A DNA stretch of 64,000 nt from Diploptera punctata (Eukaryota > Arthropoda > Insecta > Blattodea > Blaberidae), in the NCBI GenBank assembly GCA_030220185.1, contig JASPKZ010003421.1, positions 821,501 through 885,500 of the forward strand, in the 5' to 3' direction. The position numbers and the translations under genes are program-made. This document shows, piece by piece, positions 1-10,689 of this stretch. The notes under the pieces are model-generated. The model was given only the letters and a program-made list of their open reading frames with translations, searched no databases and had not been told where the DNA came from. How positions within the stretch are numbered: the stretch's first letter is position 1; the number at the start of each line of letters is the position of its first letter.

Positions 1-566
1 CTTGTGACGAAAGGTACTCACATCGAAAACTTATAAAGTATTTTTTGAAAACTCGAAGAGTTTCTCTTTAATCCCACGTAACTTTTGTTCTTATATATAT
101 TATGCAAGGGAAATTAAATAACTTTGAAACCCCGTCCATCATTTTGGATCACCCTGTATATTACGCATTTGCAATATTGTATTTTTATAATAATAACATA
201 CTAATTAACTCCTTCACGAAATTTCATTATATGAAATTCAATCTTAGATGCTCTTCACAAAGAATTTAAAACATTAATTGGATACAAAAATATTAATAAG
301 GGAAGAACATTTATTTTTATTTCACTATTTTAAATGTTCTTCATATCGTACCCATCTATTCCCACAAGATAATATGAAGATCCCGCTTTTCATTTACTGT
401 TTATCCCAACAGATATTGAACTTAACCGGGGAAAAATTAAGATGCGTTTGAGAGTCATACATCTTTATTGGGGCTCAGCTGAGATTGGGTACTTCATGTT
501 TGTGTGCGATATCAAACATATAGGCCCCTATATATATGTATATATATATATACTTATATATACAAA
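1..566. other. AT-rich sequence with no recognised gene
   Basis: I see no coding or RNA gene here. The reading frame near 442 runs into a TA-rich tract and then into the inverted repeat of the next element. The end of the first 180 bases (GGATCACCCTGTATA) looks like a transposon terminus but has no visible partner in the window. Confidence 0.5.
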
Positions 567-1441
567 TAGTAAAAGCTCCTTATTCGCGGTTCTCTTATTC
601 GCGTTTTCATTATTCGCAGGTTAAGAAATTACGACACAGTTTCTGTATTCGCGGCCCAAAAAGTCTTTATTCGCGGATCCAGTCGGTATATTAAAAGGAT
701 TAGTAATCTTTGTTAATCATCCCCAACTTTTTTTTTTCTGCAGCCACGTGCCAAGCAGGTTTTACAAGGAGAGATTCAAACCAAATGGACAAATTAATAT
801 CAAAATAAAACAAACGTTATTGTCACTTAACATAAAGTTCGTTGTTAAAAGTCGCCGCCGCTGTAATTCACGTGCCGCTATGTCCGTTGATAAACGCCCC
901 CCTTTCCATATTCGGTGTTTTATTGTTTGAACTTTTTGATTGAACAACACGCGTCCCTTCTGCTTTGTTGCCGATTTATAATGTAGAGAAAAAAGAAAGA
1001 AAATTAGTTTGGAAACGGAAAAATGTAGTGTTGCTGCTTAAAAAAATATAAATGTTTGACCGTTTACTTGTTGGCGTGTCGTTTGTATTTATATCAGGCT
1101 GTTTCAGTGTTAATGAATCAATTGTACGATTCATCAAGAAATCCGAACACAAATAAGGAATTATATTGCTGAATCACGTCTAAATTATCAATCTGAATTG
1201 ACATACCTTAAAAAAGCGCAAAAACAGGAAAAAATTACTAAGTTCTTTAAGCCCTTGCCTAAGCCAGACAGTAGTACTTAATAGAAATTGTTCAAAATCT
1301 CTCATTAATTGATTTTATTTAGATAATTTTTATTTTATTTTGGAACCATAGAACGTATACCCATAGAAATTACCGTTCCATATTCGCGGTTTCTGTATTC
1401 GCATCATATTTGCGGCCCCCGCGAATAAGGAGCTTTTACTG
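567..1441 (+). mobile_element. pogo/Tigger-type deletion derivative (family A)
   Basis: The ends are inverted copies of a sequence like CAGTAAAAGCTCCTTATTCG, and TA follows the right end, as expected for pogo/Tigger elements. Inside are remnants of a transposase on the plus strand. One peptide resembles the N-terminal helix-turn-helix region (VNESIVRFIKKSE, about 1110-1150). It is followed closely by a basic C-terminal tail (KITKFFKPLPKP, about 1230-1265). The catalytic middle is absent, so this is a non-autonomous, internally deleted copy. A homologous copy lies at 60601-61525. Assignment to pogo/Tigger rests on the TIR, the TA flank and the tail peptide. Confidence 0.65.
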
Positions 1442-1505
1442 TATTGAGAGAACTTGCGCTTTATAAGAGGTATTAAACATAAGCGATTGTATCCTATTAA
1501 TATTC

Positions 1506-1795
1506 GTCTTGTCACGCAGCGGGCCCGGGTTCGATCCCCGGTCCGGTCAGTTTTTCTGGGTGAGGTTTCTATCGGGGGTTTTTCCTCACCTGTAAGACAA
1601 ATGTCAGGAAAACTTTAAGGCCCAAACGGTCCCCGAAATCATATGGCCATCATCATCCTTCACTGGTGTGGAAAGCAACGGGAAGCTACCACATCTACAA
1701 TTCCCTAGTAAAGCTGCAAGCATAGCATGAAAATGCTATGGTTGCAGTGAAGGACCTGCCCTCGGACAGAATATTACCATGGATGAGCTCATATC
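1506..1795 (+). mobile_element. SINE family 1, tRNA-derived, 5'-truncated
   Basis: It begins in a tRNA-like box B region (GGGTTCGATCCCCGG) and continues with a body that includes CCTCACCTGTAAGACAAATG and a GCTGCAAGCATAGCATGAAA segment. It ends near TACCATGGATGAG. The same body is found in the fuller copy at 50551-50888, and its head is reused in the chimeric SINE at 21209-21548. The 5' half of the tRNA-like head is missing here. Confidence 0.75.
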
Positions 1796-2087
1796 GGGTA
1801 AAGGAGGTATGATTACACATTTAAAAAATATGTATTGGTATGTATGTACATATATTCCAATATCAACCATTGCACTATTCGTGCTATGGATCACGTACTA
1901 GCGGATAGATGGCGTTAATGTTATCTCTTTTAAACTTGTAGACAACTTTCGCAGACCACTTCCCAAAGATGATGTGTACTAGTATTGTGTACAGATATGA
2001 TTATAGGATGAATGTATATTTTGTGTGTTTATATGTAGTGTAGGCGTGTTGTATGAGGCATGATGTTGAAGAGAAGAGGTGATGTAT
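1796..2087. other. Unclassified intergenic sequence
   Basis: No open frame, RNA gene or repeat partner in this window was recognised. Confidence 0.4.
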
Positions 2088-3989
2088 AATTGGGTGGGCC
2101 GATTTTTTTTTTATTTCGAAGTTGTAATAGCGCGGAAAAGTTGCGAATTATATGGACGAATGAATTTTTTTTTTAAATTATCAAAATCGTTTGATATCTT
2201 CCGGTTACGCAAAGGCTCTAACGTTTGACAGAATATGAAGCAAAAACTTATTTTTTGCTATTATTTATTTAATTTTAAATAGATGTTTTCGTAATGTAAT
2301 AGTTTGTAACGTCTTCAAACAGAGCCTAAAAACACTGATTTTAATTTGGTTTAGGTCAGTTGATATCTTCCGGTCGCGCATAAGCCCCAAAACTTGCCAA
2401 AATAATGAAATAATACATTTTTACTCCTTTTTGGTATTTGATAACTGATTAGTATTTAAATGTAATAGCAGTAGTATTTTTTCACACGAACTGATAATGA
2501 GGTACAAAAAATACTGTCAAAAACGGAATAAGAAAAATTGGAGCGGTATGCAAAAGTGAAACAAACAAGCGTAACAAAGCATTGGAAAAGAAGTTACGGG
2601 ATAGTCATTTATATGAAGAAGATGTTTCAAAGCCCTTATGCTCACATTCTGTTTTAAATTTAGTCGAAACTGAAGATGAAGGACGTTGTCTTCCTAGTAT
2701 GGACAGTGATAGCTACCAAGATTATACAGTTCAAACAAAAAAATCTTCTAAATCTATTTGGCAGATGAGAGTTCAGTTAAAATCTTCTGCATTAGTAAAC
2801 AACCGTTATTGTGTTTCCCTCTTATCGAACGGAATGGTTTTTTTTCGCCCACCCAGAACACTTACTGTTAGCCATGACTCAAGATAGTAAGGAACACATA
2901 AAAGAGCTCGGACATCGAAGAATTCTGAAGACAAGGCAGATAGATGCAAGAAGGGCGCCACCAAAAATCAACTTCAAAGCGCAAGAATACTCAGGAATGA
3001 TCAACTGGATGGACTGTGAATTATCTTCTCCCCCATTGTTGGCAGAAATCAGTGACGACGAGATCAAATCGCACATCGACAGTGACTCAATCCCTGACTG
3101 GACATTACTTTGAAGCAATTCCCAGTTCACACGCAGCCTGTTGAACGCTGTGTAAAACTCGTCACGGAAACCTCAGGAAAAGTTTGTGGAACTGAATCTC
3201 GAGACGGATTTTTAAGAATCACTCTACTGTCCAGATCATCAATGCTTAACTTCATCAACAAATCAGTCTACAAAGTACCTTCGGCTACAAAATAGAGAAC
3301 AGTACTAATGGACAGGTTCAACTAACATTAATTATTTATTCAGAACTCTACTTTTATTTTTTTATAAAAGTAAGTTTATTGTTAAAACTATACTGTAACT
3401 TAAATATTTAAGCTTTTTTTTTAAATATAGAGCAAATAGAAAAGTACCATGCCCATTCTTACTGTTATCACACATCATGTCATAGTCTTAACTATATTGT
3501 TTCAGGTATTGTTTTCTATAGCATTCGGGTCATTGCGCGACCAGAAGTTAATTTATTCGCATCATAGTAAAACACAATGTTTTTATGTTTAAAAATAAAA
3601 ATACTGTAACTATTACGTTAAAAAGTGTAGGTATTAAAGATAAAAAAACTCGTAAAAATATGAAATTTTCAATATTGTCGCAAATTTTAGGCCCTATGCG
3701 CGACTGAAAGATACCAAGTAATCTAAACCAAATTAAAACACAATGCGTTTTGGCTCTACTTGAAGACGTTACAAACTATTACATTACGAAAACTTCTAAT
3801 TCAAAAATATAAAAAAACTAATCGCAAAAACGATTTGTTTTTCATATTTTGTTAAACTTTAGAGCCTTTGCGCGACCGGAAGATGTCAACAGATTTTGAT
3901 AGTTGTTTTTTTTTGTCTATGCAGTTCACAACTTTTTCGCGCTATTACAACTTCGAAATAAATAAAATGAGTTTTATCAGCCCACCCTA
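2088..3989 (+). mobile_element. DNA transposon with ~300-bp TIRs, superfamily unknown
   Basis: The two ends are long inverted repeats, about 2088-2400 and 3685-3989. The outer tip is GGGTGGGC on the left and GCCCACCC on the right. Shared inner landmarks are GTAATAGCGCGGAAAAGTTG against CAACTTTTTCGCGCTATTAC and the repeated GATATCTTCCGGT-GCGCA motif. The interior holds a decayed plus-strand ORF (2582-3295). TAAT lies close to both ends but does not abut them symmetrically, so I do not claim a target-site duplication. The family is not recognised. Confidence 0.7.
2582..3295 (+). pseudogene. Degenerate ORF of the long-TIR transposon
   Basis: Three overlapping frames together look like one broken protein. 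A first segment (2582-2880) is acidic and serine-rich. A second (about 2860-3113) carries ISDDEIKSHIDSDS. A third (3110-3295) carries the strongest motif, HTQPVERCVKLVTETSGKVC, followed by RDGFLR. I associate an HTQ.VERCVKLVTE motif with uncharacterised arthropod and cnidarian proteins that are probably transposon-encoded, but I cannot name the enzyme class. At least two frameshifts and an internal stop make it a pseudogene. Its position between inverted repeats supports transposon origin. Confidence 0.5.
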
Positions 3990-4199
3990 ATGTGCAACCC
4001 GTAGTCTACTACTGTCGTAAACATCAAGGGGCTTAACATCCCGTTCGATGGATGATTTGCTCTCAACAGAATTACATGTCCGTCAACATATGTACTGCAG
4101 AAAAATTTTGAATTTAACATCACGTATCTTCGAAACCGAGAATTTTACAATTAAAATTTCCAACCAAGTCATCGTCTTATAATTCCGTCCGGCTTAATC

Positions 4200-4290
4200 G
4201 TGTGAGTAGTAATAATAAAATAATATTAAAATAATAGTAAAATAACAGTAATGTTAATAATAGAAATAGTAATAGTAATAATAAAATAGT
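4200..4290 (+). repeat. AATA/ATAGTA low-complexity tract
   Basis: A run of imperfect AAT/AAATAGTA units, a microsatellite-like stretch with no coding potential. Confidence 0.6.
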
Positions 4291-4460
4291 AATAGAAATT
4301 AAAGTGTTGGAACAGGCTCCACACTTCCAGTATTTGTGCTACGATATAACTTAAGAAGAAGAACAAGATTAAATAAGAAAATTAAGATATGTCAATAATT
4401 TTGTGGAACAATCAGATGAACACTGAGGAAAAAAGTAAGAAAGGACACGCAGCTAAGATT

Positions 4461-5345
4461 TTACTCAACGATGGCACTACTACCAGTGACGATGTATGGA
4501 AGTGAGCGCTGGGTCCTGAAGGAAAAAGAAAAAAGTAAAATTCAAGCAGCGGAAATAAGATTCCTACGGGCTGTGAAAGGTTGTACAAGAGAAGAACATA
4601 CAGGGCTCTTCAGAAAGAAGGAACATACTTTAAACATCTTTCTTCCGAACTACAAAAAATATAACACAATTCCAACGTTCCTGGAAAGAGAAAACTTCAA
4701 ATTTTACCATTTTATGGATTCAATATGAGCATCAAGTATTACACGACAAATAAACAGCTCGTCTCTAGTTATCGAAATCACAGCTTCAACAATTCGATGT
4801 TGCAAGTTTTCCAAGAGTGTCAGGCATAGGGGAGATTAAAACAAGGTCTTCTACGAAATCCCACAGATAAATCACACGGGGTTGGGTCGGGTGACGTGGG
4901 AGGCCACCGGTAATGAAGTTAATCTTCTGTTCCTCCTCCTCCAATCCAACGTTCAGTTGTGTCGCCATTTTAAATACAAGCAATCAACATGATAAGCATG
5001 TGGCCGTGATTAGAATTTCGAACTTTAGTCTTTCCAGGAATGTTGGAAATGTGTTTCTTTTTTTTGTAGTTTGGAAGAAGTAAATGAGAATTTTAGAGCG
5101 GAACTAAAAGTACAACATATTATAAATGAGAATATTAAAGAGGAACAAAAAGAAAAACCACTTCTTCAACAAATAGAAGAACACAGGAACAATTGGATAG
5201 AACATCTGCAAAGAATAACAGAGGATAGGATACCAAAGATGGTATTGATGCATAATCCTGGAGGACGAAGATCGGTAGGAAGACCAAGAAAATGCTGGGC
5301 TTTACAGATGTGAGATTGGAACAGGCAAAGACCTAATCCGTGAAG
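4461..5345 (+). mobile_element. LINE 3' part (RTE-like), interrupted
   Basis: The conserved C-terminal region of a non-LTR reverse transcriptase ORF appears in two pieces. Residues such as MYGSERWVLKEKEKSKIQAA and RFLRAVKGCTR lie at 4471-4590. The continuation, with ENFRAELKVQHI, WIEHLQRITEDRIPKMVL and GRRSVGRPRK, lies at 5071-5310. The two halves are adjacent in related LINEs. Here about 480 bases containing an antisense transposase fragment (about 4650-5060) separate them. A GATGATGGTGATGACGATG tail after the ORF fits a LINE 3' end. The clade name is inferred from motif style only. Confidence 0.65.
4745..4985 (-). pseudogene. mariner-type transposase C-terminal fragment
   Basis: Two minus-strand frames together give a catalytic-end motif of the SPDLTPCDFFLWG type: SPDPTPCDL in one frame, then YLWDFVEDLVLISPMPDTLG in another. 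This is the third-Asp region of IS630/Tc1/mariner-superfamily transposases. The frame change in the middle and the lack of the rest of the protein show a dead fragment. It sits inside a split LINE copy, so it probably arrived by insertion. Confidence 0.5.
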
Positions 5346-5382
5346 AATGATGATGGTGATGACGATGAAATTTCCAACCCCA

Positions 5383-5452
5383 CAGGCTATCGAACTCGGA
5401 CCCACTAATCAGGAAGTAAGCGTTCTAGCACCTGAGCTAGTGCGGCGGATTT
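5383..5452 (-). mobile_element. tRNA-like SINE head remnant
   Basis: On the minus strand the sequence has a box A-like CTAGCTCAGGTGC and a box B-like GGTCCGAGTTCGATAGCC about 35 bases apart, as in the promoter head of a tRNA-derived SINE. It abuts the 3' tail of the preceding LINE copy. No body could be followed. Confidence 0.4.
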
Positions 5453-5459
5453 TTTGAAA

Positions 5460-6000
5460 TAATATTAATTTAAAGTGGCAGTGCTTTTCTTGAATATGAT
5501 TAAACCTGCGAACATTTCAAAGTAAAATAACGAAATGAAATGCGTTATATGTTATAATTTGAAATTCCAGGAGTAAACTTTCTTTTTACCGAAATTAAAA
5601 GTCAAATTAATGGAGGCTAACAAGTAGGAAATGCTTTTCATGAAGCAAAACTCGTCTGTATCCATAGAAGTTTAAAGTTTATCTCGTAATTACAAAATAC
5701 TTTGTACTTTTCCCTCGGCTGTGCTAATTTCCAGAAATTCTCTGTGAGAGTATCATTGACTTGATGGAATAAACAGGACGGAACATCACACGGAGTAATA
5801 ATTATATTACGCTTGGGGATATTTATTCTCAAGTAATCCCCAAACTAAAATTCCAGGGAAAAAATTGTTCATACAACAGAGAATTTCCTTTCATAAAACA
5901 ATACAAAAATATTTAAAAAATATATCTAAAATGTAAATACCTTATATCAATCCATTAGTGCTTATAATCCCAATAAATACTGTAGAAATAGTAGTTTCAA
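5460..6000. other. AT-rich sequence, nothing recognised
   Basis: No gene, inverted repeat or repeat partner in the window was found here. Confidence 0.4.
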
Positions 6001-6640
6001 TTTTGTTTTGTTATTAGTGCAATAGTATATTACAATACGAAGTTGGGAAGTGGTTTTAACAGAAGCGAGGAAATTATTAAAAACCAAGCGATAGCGAGGT
6101 TTTTAATCTCCGAGATTCTGTTAAACACTTCAAAAACATGCGTTACACATTAATTTTTCACGATAGTGTTTTCAAAATAATATATAATAGTAAAAATAAT
6201 AACATATTTGTTGGAAATATTTGCGTTCATTATAAACAACGTACTAACGTTAACAGTCTGGCCAATGTTTATACGGTAAACGCCGAAAATAATTAGTTGA
6301 GACTACAGCAGGCCGTGACACCAATCAATCATAAAATAGCGGCAAGTACGAATTTATTGTTTCATATCGTTTAAAATAAAATTCAGTTCGTTTAAAATGC
6401 AGTGATTTGTTTCTTATAATGTATATTAACATTACCTTTTGGATATATTATGTTTATATATACTTGTACGTGGTATACATAAGGGGCAGTGGTTTTACTT
6501 CCCGCACTAGGTAGGCAATTTGTAATATTGCAGTATAGTTATTTAGTTATTTATAGGTTGGGAACCCCGAAATTTAGGAAATTGAACTTCCAATCATGGT
6601 CGCCATTGCTGTAAGTACAACAGAACACACTATCGTACAA
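6001..6640 (+). repeat. Dispersed repeat R1, copy 1
   Basis: About 620 bases align with 45790-46420. Shared landmarks are AGTTGGGAAGTGG, an inner palindrome of the form AAAACC-AGCGATAGCGAGG-TTTTTA, the CACTTCA-AAGC/ATGCGTT segment and the terminal CGCCATTGCT-TAAGTAC. It is noncoding in both copies. The internal palindrome and sharp ends suggest a non-autonomous DNA transposon, but no superfamily is evident. Confidence 0.6.
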
Positions 6641-6696
6641 AAATATTTTACAGTATACACAGTTTATTACTGGTACTATTATTAACCGTCAAAAAA

Positions 6697-6700
6697 ATCA

Positions 6701-6730
<30 letters not shown>
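6697..6730 (+). repeat. (TG)n/(TA)n microsatellite
   Basis: An uninterrupted run of TG dinucleotides passing into TA dinucleotides. Confidence 0.9.
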
Positions 6731-6732
<2 letters not shown>

Positions 6733-6882
6733 ACATGATAAGAAAAATAAATGCTCCAACGGGACATGAACTCGGACCTCTGGATTGATACCCCAGTGCG
6801 CTTCCGATTACGCCACCGAGCAAGTATCAATCCAGAGATCCGGGTTCAAGTCCCGTCCGAGCATTTATTTTTCTTATCGTGT
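6733..6882. repeat. Palindrome built from tRNA-like sequence
   Basis: A 71-nt tRNA-like sequence is on the minus strand at 6752-6822, with box B at TCCGAGTTCATGTCC and matching ends TGCTC/GAGCA. It is followed head-on by an inverted 3' half at 6824-6864. The arms at about 6737-6791 and 6824-6878 pair with a few mismatches, and they include the flanking AAGAAAAATAAATGCTC. The 5' half of the tRNA-like unit forms the spacer. A 7-nt anticodon loop GTATCAA can be drawn for the minus-strand unit, but the acceptor stem is imperfect, so a functional tRNA is unlikely. Confidence 0.6.
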
Positions 6883-7067
6883 GATATTAAGCTTGCATTG
6901 CTCTATGTCAAAAATTTAATTATAACATGGATAAAGCGTCACTGCTATAAAGTAAAAATATTATCTTTAAAATACTGCAATTACATGGAGACGACGTGTC
7001 TGTGAGCATCGTCCATCAGTTGTAAGTCAGCAATACGTGCAATTCCACGTGCAAACCTTTATCAAAT

Positions 7068-8044
7068 GAAGAGAAATCAAGAGTTAGTGCCTTCAAGGAG
7101 ATGGGCCTTTCCAATAGACAAATACCTACGAAATTGGGGCTTCGAGATGTGTCATTGATAATTTTGTCAAACTGGGCTCACAATATGAAAAAAAACGGGA
7201 AATATGGTCGGACAAGAAAATTGTCTGAGCGCACTAAACATGTCATTTTACGTAAAGCAAAAGGTAAGAATATGTTTTCTTCTCAAATCCAGGCTGATTT
7301 GAAGATTTGAAGTTGTCATTAACAGCCAGACGAGTAAGACAAATTCTGTCAGAAGAGAAGAACCTAAAATTCAAAAAACGTCTTGGTAAACTACCTCTGT
7401 ACAATGCACATAAGGAAGCTAGAATGACTTTTGCTGAAGAACACATGTCCTGGACCTCAGAATGGAATAAAGTAACGTTCAGTGATGAGAAGAAGTTTAA
7501 TCTGGACGGGCCTGATGGCCTTCAGTATTACTGGAACGACCTCCGTACTGAAGAGCAAGTTAGAATGAGTAGAAACTTCGGTGGTGGAGGCGTTATGATT
7601 TTGGCAGCATTCTGCTTTAAAGGAAGATCAAAAATAGCATGGATACGCACCAAGATGAATTCTGAGTCCTACACTGAGGAGCTTCTGGAGTCCTAATTGA
7701 TACGAATGTATGAGGAATTTGGCGAAGATCTAATTTTTCAGCCAGATAATGCTTCCATTCACGTGTCTGCTGAATCACAGGAGTGGTTCAGGAAGAAAGA
7801 AATATCACTTTTGACGTGGCCAGTCAGAAGTCCTGATTTGAACCCGATTGAGAACTTATGGGGGGTCCTGGCAAGGCGTGTGTATCGCACTGGACGGCAG
7901 TTTGGAACAGTGACTGAGCAGAAAAATATTATTCAGGAAAAGTGGGCTTCAATCTCAGTGGAAGAAATAAACACCCTCATCAAGTCAATGCCAAAGAGAA
8001 TCTTCCAAGTAATTAACAATAATGGAGGTTCAACTAAATTTTAG
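7068..8044 (+). pseudogene. Tc3-like transposase (DD34E), broken
   Basis: The order is as in nematode Tc3 transposase. An N-terminal helix-turn-helix region has MGLSNRQIPTKLG (7101 onward), then a basic linker has GRTRKLSERTKHVILRKA. The catalytic domain has SDEKKFNLDGPDG (first Asp), PDNASIHVS (second Asp) and SPDLNPIENLWG (Glu). Thirty-four residues separate the second Asp and the Glu. All three catalytic residues are kept. Two lesions break the ORF: a frameshift near 7305 between the DNA-binding and catalytic parts, and a TAA at 7694-7696 after EELLES. The family's role is cut-and-paste transposition in the nucleus. Confidence 0.85.
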
Positions 8045-8304
8045 AACTTTGTTGTAAACTTTGCGCTCAGTCTTTTTGGTTTAATCTGTGAAATACACAA
8101 AGTGCTAATTTCCACCCATATGTGAGAGTGGCTTCAGTTTTCATGTACTTTTTTGGACGGAAACGGATAATTACTTTTGACATTATTTGTGTGTGTTTTA
8201 TACTCAATCACCTCCTAAGTTAATATAGAAAAATGCCAAAGAAAGAGTAAATAAACTTGTGTTAACCCTTTTAACAAGTGGCTTTATACCAATTTCCTCC
8301 ACTG
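7068..8304 (+). mobile_element. Tc3-like transposon, 5'-truncated
   Basis: A Tc1-superfamily transposase pseudogene is followed by a right terminus that, read inward, is CAGTGGAGGAAATTGG and abuts TA at 8305-8306, as Tc1/mariner insertions do. I could not find the matching left TIR upstream of 7068, so the 5' end appears lost or replaced. Confidence 0.7.
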
Positions 8305-8306
8305 TA

Positions 8307-8792
8307 CTACGGACTCCGAAGAAAATATATAAAAATGCTAGCATTCCAATTCGCCATTAGAAATGGCCTTAAACACCCTTCTTCAGAAGATAAAAAAAGT
8401 CAGCTGAAAAATGTGGCTTTAGAGGCTTTGTCTTTAAAATAATAAACTTAGTAAGACATTGAGACAATGCCTCAAATGTTTCCAATGGGCCCTTGAACAC
8501 TGTGGAGCCGATTACTTGTTCGTGTGTCCAACGTACATGCTGAAAAAGTGATGTTTTGAACTAAATCAGAATAAGGGACAGCATTTATAATGAGTCTCAT
8601 AGTTGGAGCCCATTTTTTATTGTACTTTCGCAATCGGTCAGTCTTTTTAATAAATATTTTTCATTTCAAAATTATTAATTTCGTGCTCAGGGAATTGTTA
8701 CTGTGGTAAATTTGTAACTACCTCATATGAAAATCAAGTTAACTTTTCTCTTAAATTAATTTACATTAAAAAAGTCTTATATTCCGTCACTT

Positions 8793-8796
<4 letters not shown>
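8307..8796. other. Unclassified sequence
   Basis: No ORF or repeat partner recognised between the Tc3-like right end and the TA tract. Confidence 0.4.

Positions 8797-8826
<30 letters not shown>
8797..8826 (+). repeat. (TA)n microsatellite
   Basis: A pure TA dinucleotide run. Confidence 0.95.
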
Positions 8827-8829
<3 letters not shown>

Positions 8830-9084
8830 CTAATATTGTATTGTGATTCATAAAGTTTAATGTAACTTAAGGTTGTCAAGGTAAGTGAAAAAAAAATAAA
8901 AACATGTTAATTCCATCAGGACATATTAATGAATGCTAAAAATAAATACTAATTAGGACTGCTTATTTTCTAAGTTGAATTCAATAAATATGTTTGACAC
9001 ATGCTTGGATCGAATGAAATTCTGCAGAGAAAATTTCACAATTGCTAAGGGATATTGTCTGAGCGTATTGATAGAAGTAGTTCA

Positions 9085-9150
9085 TTGTTTCCGGTGAGTA
9101 AAAGAGCAGACCACATGGCCTTAACTCCACGAGAATAAATAGATAAATAC
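9085..9150 (+). mobile_element. LINE 3'-end stub (CR1-like family)
   Basis: It shares the hallmark 3' end of the family, GTGAGTAAAAGAGCAGACCA then GGCCTTAACTCCACGAGAAT and an AATA-rich tail. Only the terminal ~60 bases are present, as in a strongly 5'-truncated insertion. Confidence 0.6.
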
Positions 9151-9602
9151 ATAAATAAGTAATTTAGATGTGATTTCCATTTTCGAGAGAAGTATGGTTA
9201 AGTTAGAGATAGGGATGAAACAATAAAACTGGTAAACATGATTTTTGTTTCATGAGTACCAATAGTCGTACGTAATGCAGTTTTTTATCGTGTTTTCAAA
9301 TATGTATTCGGAATTTGTCCATCACCCACAGTTTTTTAATTTCAATTTCAATTAATGGATTTAAATTATTATTTTTTTAATAAACGTTTTTTCGTCCATT
9401 TCTCCATTGTAAAATAAAGCGAAATGAGCTAACTCAGAAGATTTCAGCTATGGAGAAGAGATATCAAGGCAAATGGAATCCTAATATGCTGACCGATTAT
9501 TGTTAGACCATCAAGAGGGATGCTCCCCAGGCAAAATATATCGCAGAAAATCGTCATTTCTTATTTTCTAGGTGAGTCCGAATGTTCGAATATTATGTAG
9601 TT

Positions 9603-10160
9603 GGCATGTCCAAGTAAAACATCTAAAAAGATCTTCTCCATAATGCATTCCCCAAAGCGTCTCAAAAATTTTATTCCTACAGCTCTTAAAAGAATTTTAA
9701 TTCAAACCTTAGCGATGCCGCATTTTGACTATTGTGACGTTCTACTAACTGACAAAGTGACGGATTGTCGGACAAACTACAGCTTGTCCATAATATGTGT
9801 ATCAGATTCATATTTAATATTCGAAAATACGATCACATTTCTCCATTTTTCCACGAATTGTCATGGCTACATCTAAAAGAGAGAAGAAAATCGCATTGTC
9901 CAATTCTCTTATTTAAGATCCTACATACCTTGATTCCTAATTATTTATCATCTCGTTTTCAGTATCTATGCTCAAACCATATCTTAAACACAAGATCACA
10001 ACATAATCTCTTGCTTAATATACCGCAACATAGAACATCACATCACTCCATGTCATATACTATCTTCACTTTTCGCAACTCAAATTCCCTACCACAAGAA
10101 ATAAGAGGCTGCCGGACATTGGCATCTTTTAAAAGAAATCTAAATTTATATTTGCCCTAA
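9603..10160 (+). pseudogene. CR1-like reverse transcriptase, C-terminal part
   Basis: The first piece has PHFDYCDVLL, typical of the region after the catalytic palm. A frameshift near 9765 then leads to the conserved thumb/connection block LQLVHNMCIRFIFNIRKYDH, a SWLHLKERRK segment and the C-terminal QEIRGCRTLASFKRNL. It closely parallels the minus-strand copy at 46774-47283. The catalytic YxDD box is not included because of 5' truncation. Assignment to the CR1/L2-like group is by motif resemblance. Confidence 0.75.
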
Positions 10161-10199
10161 CCTCAACTTCATCATTACCCAGTGTAAGATATATAGGCC

Positions 10200-10234
<35 letters not shown>

Positions 10235-10566
10235 TGGTGTTTCTCGTATAATCTATCATATTCATACTATTATTATAAATATTATCATCATCATTATATT
10301 ATTATTATTATTATTATTATATTATCAATATATTATTATTATTATTATCATCGTAAGTGTTATTATTCTTATTATATAAAATGTTGTTTGTACATGAAAT
10401 TTACATTGCTACATTTAATGCATCTTTAACTGTTTATAATTAGTGTAGTGTATATATACATTTGTCAAATATTTATTTGTATTTGTGCTGGTTGAGTGGA
10501 AGAGAAGGCCTTACGGCCTTAACTCTGCCAGAATAAATAAAACATTATTATTATCATTATTTTTAT
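9603..10566 (+). mobile_element. 5'-truncated CR1-like LINE with TSD
   Basis: The insertion contains the C-terminal part of a reverse transcriptase ORF, a 3' UTR, the family hairpin (AAGGCCTTACGGCCTT) and an ATT-rich tail. TAGTT flanks it at 9598-9602 and 10567-10571. The paralogous repeat at 53215-53700 is uninterrupted at the same point, which fixes both boundaries. AT-repeat and ATT-repeat expansions occupy the 3' UTR (10200-10345). Confidence 0.8.
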
Positions 10567-10689
10567 TAGTTACGAACGTAGAAAATGTTAAAGTGCTTGA
10601 AATTATAAATTCCTGTCTCTCGGAAACCTTGCGTGATTGAGAAAAACCGATATCATATTTGAATTCAGGAGAAAAAATACTATCAGAAT

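Noticed and set aside
442..624. 60-codon ORF
   Set aside because: It overlaps a TA-rich tract and the inverted terminal repeat of the pogo/Tigger derivative.
2081..3995. TAAT target-site duplication for the long-TIR transposon
   Set aside because: TAAT occurs near both ends but offset by one base from the inverted tips, so it cannot be called a clean duplication.
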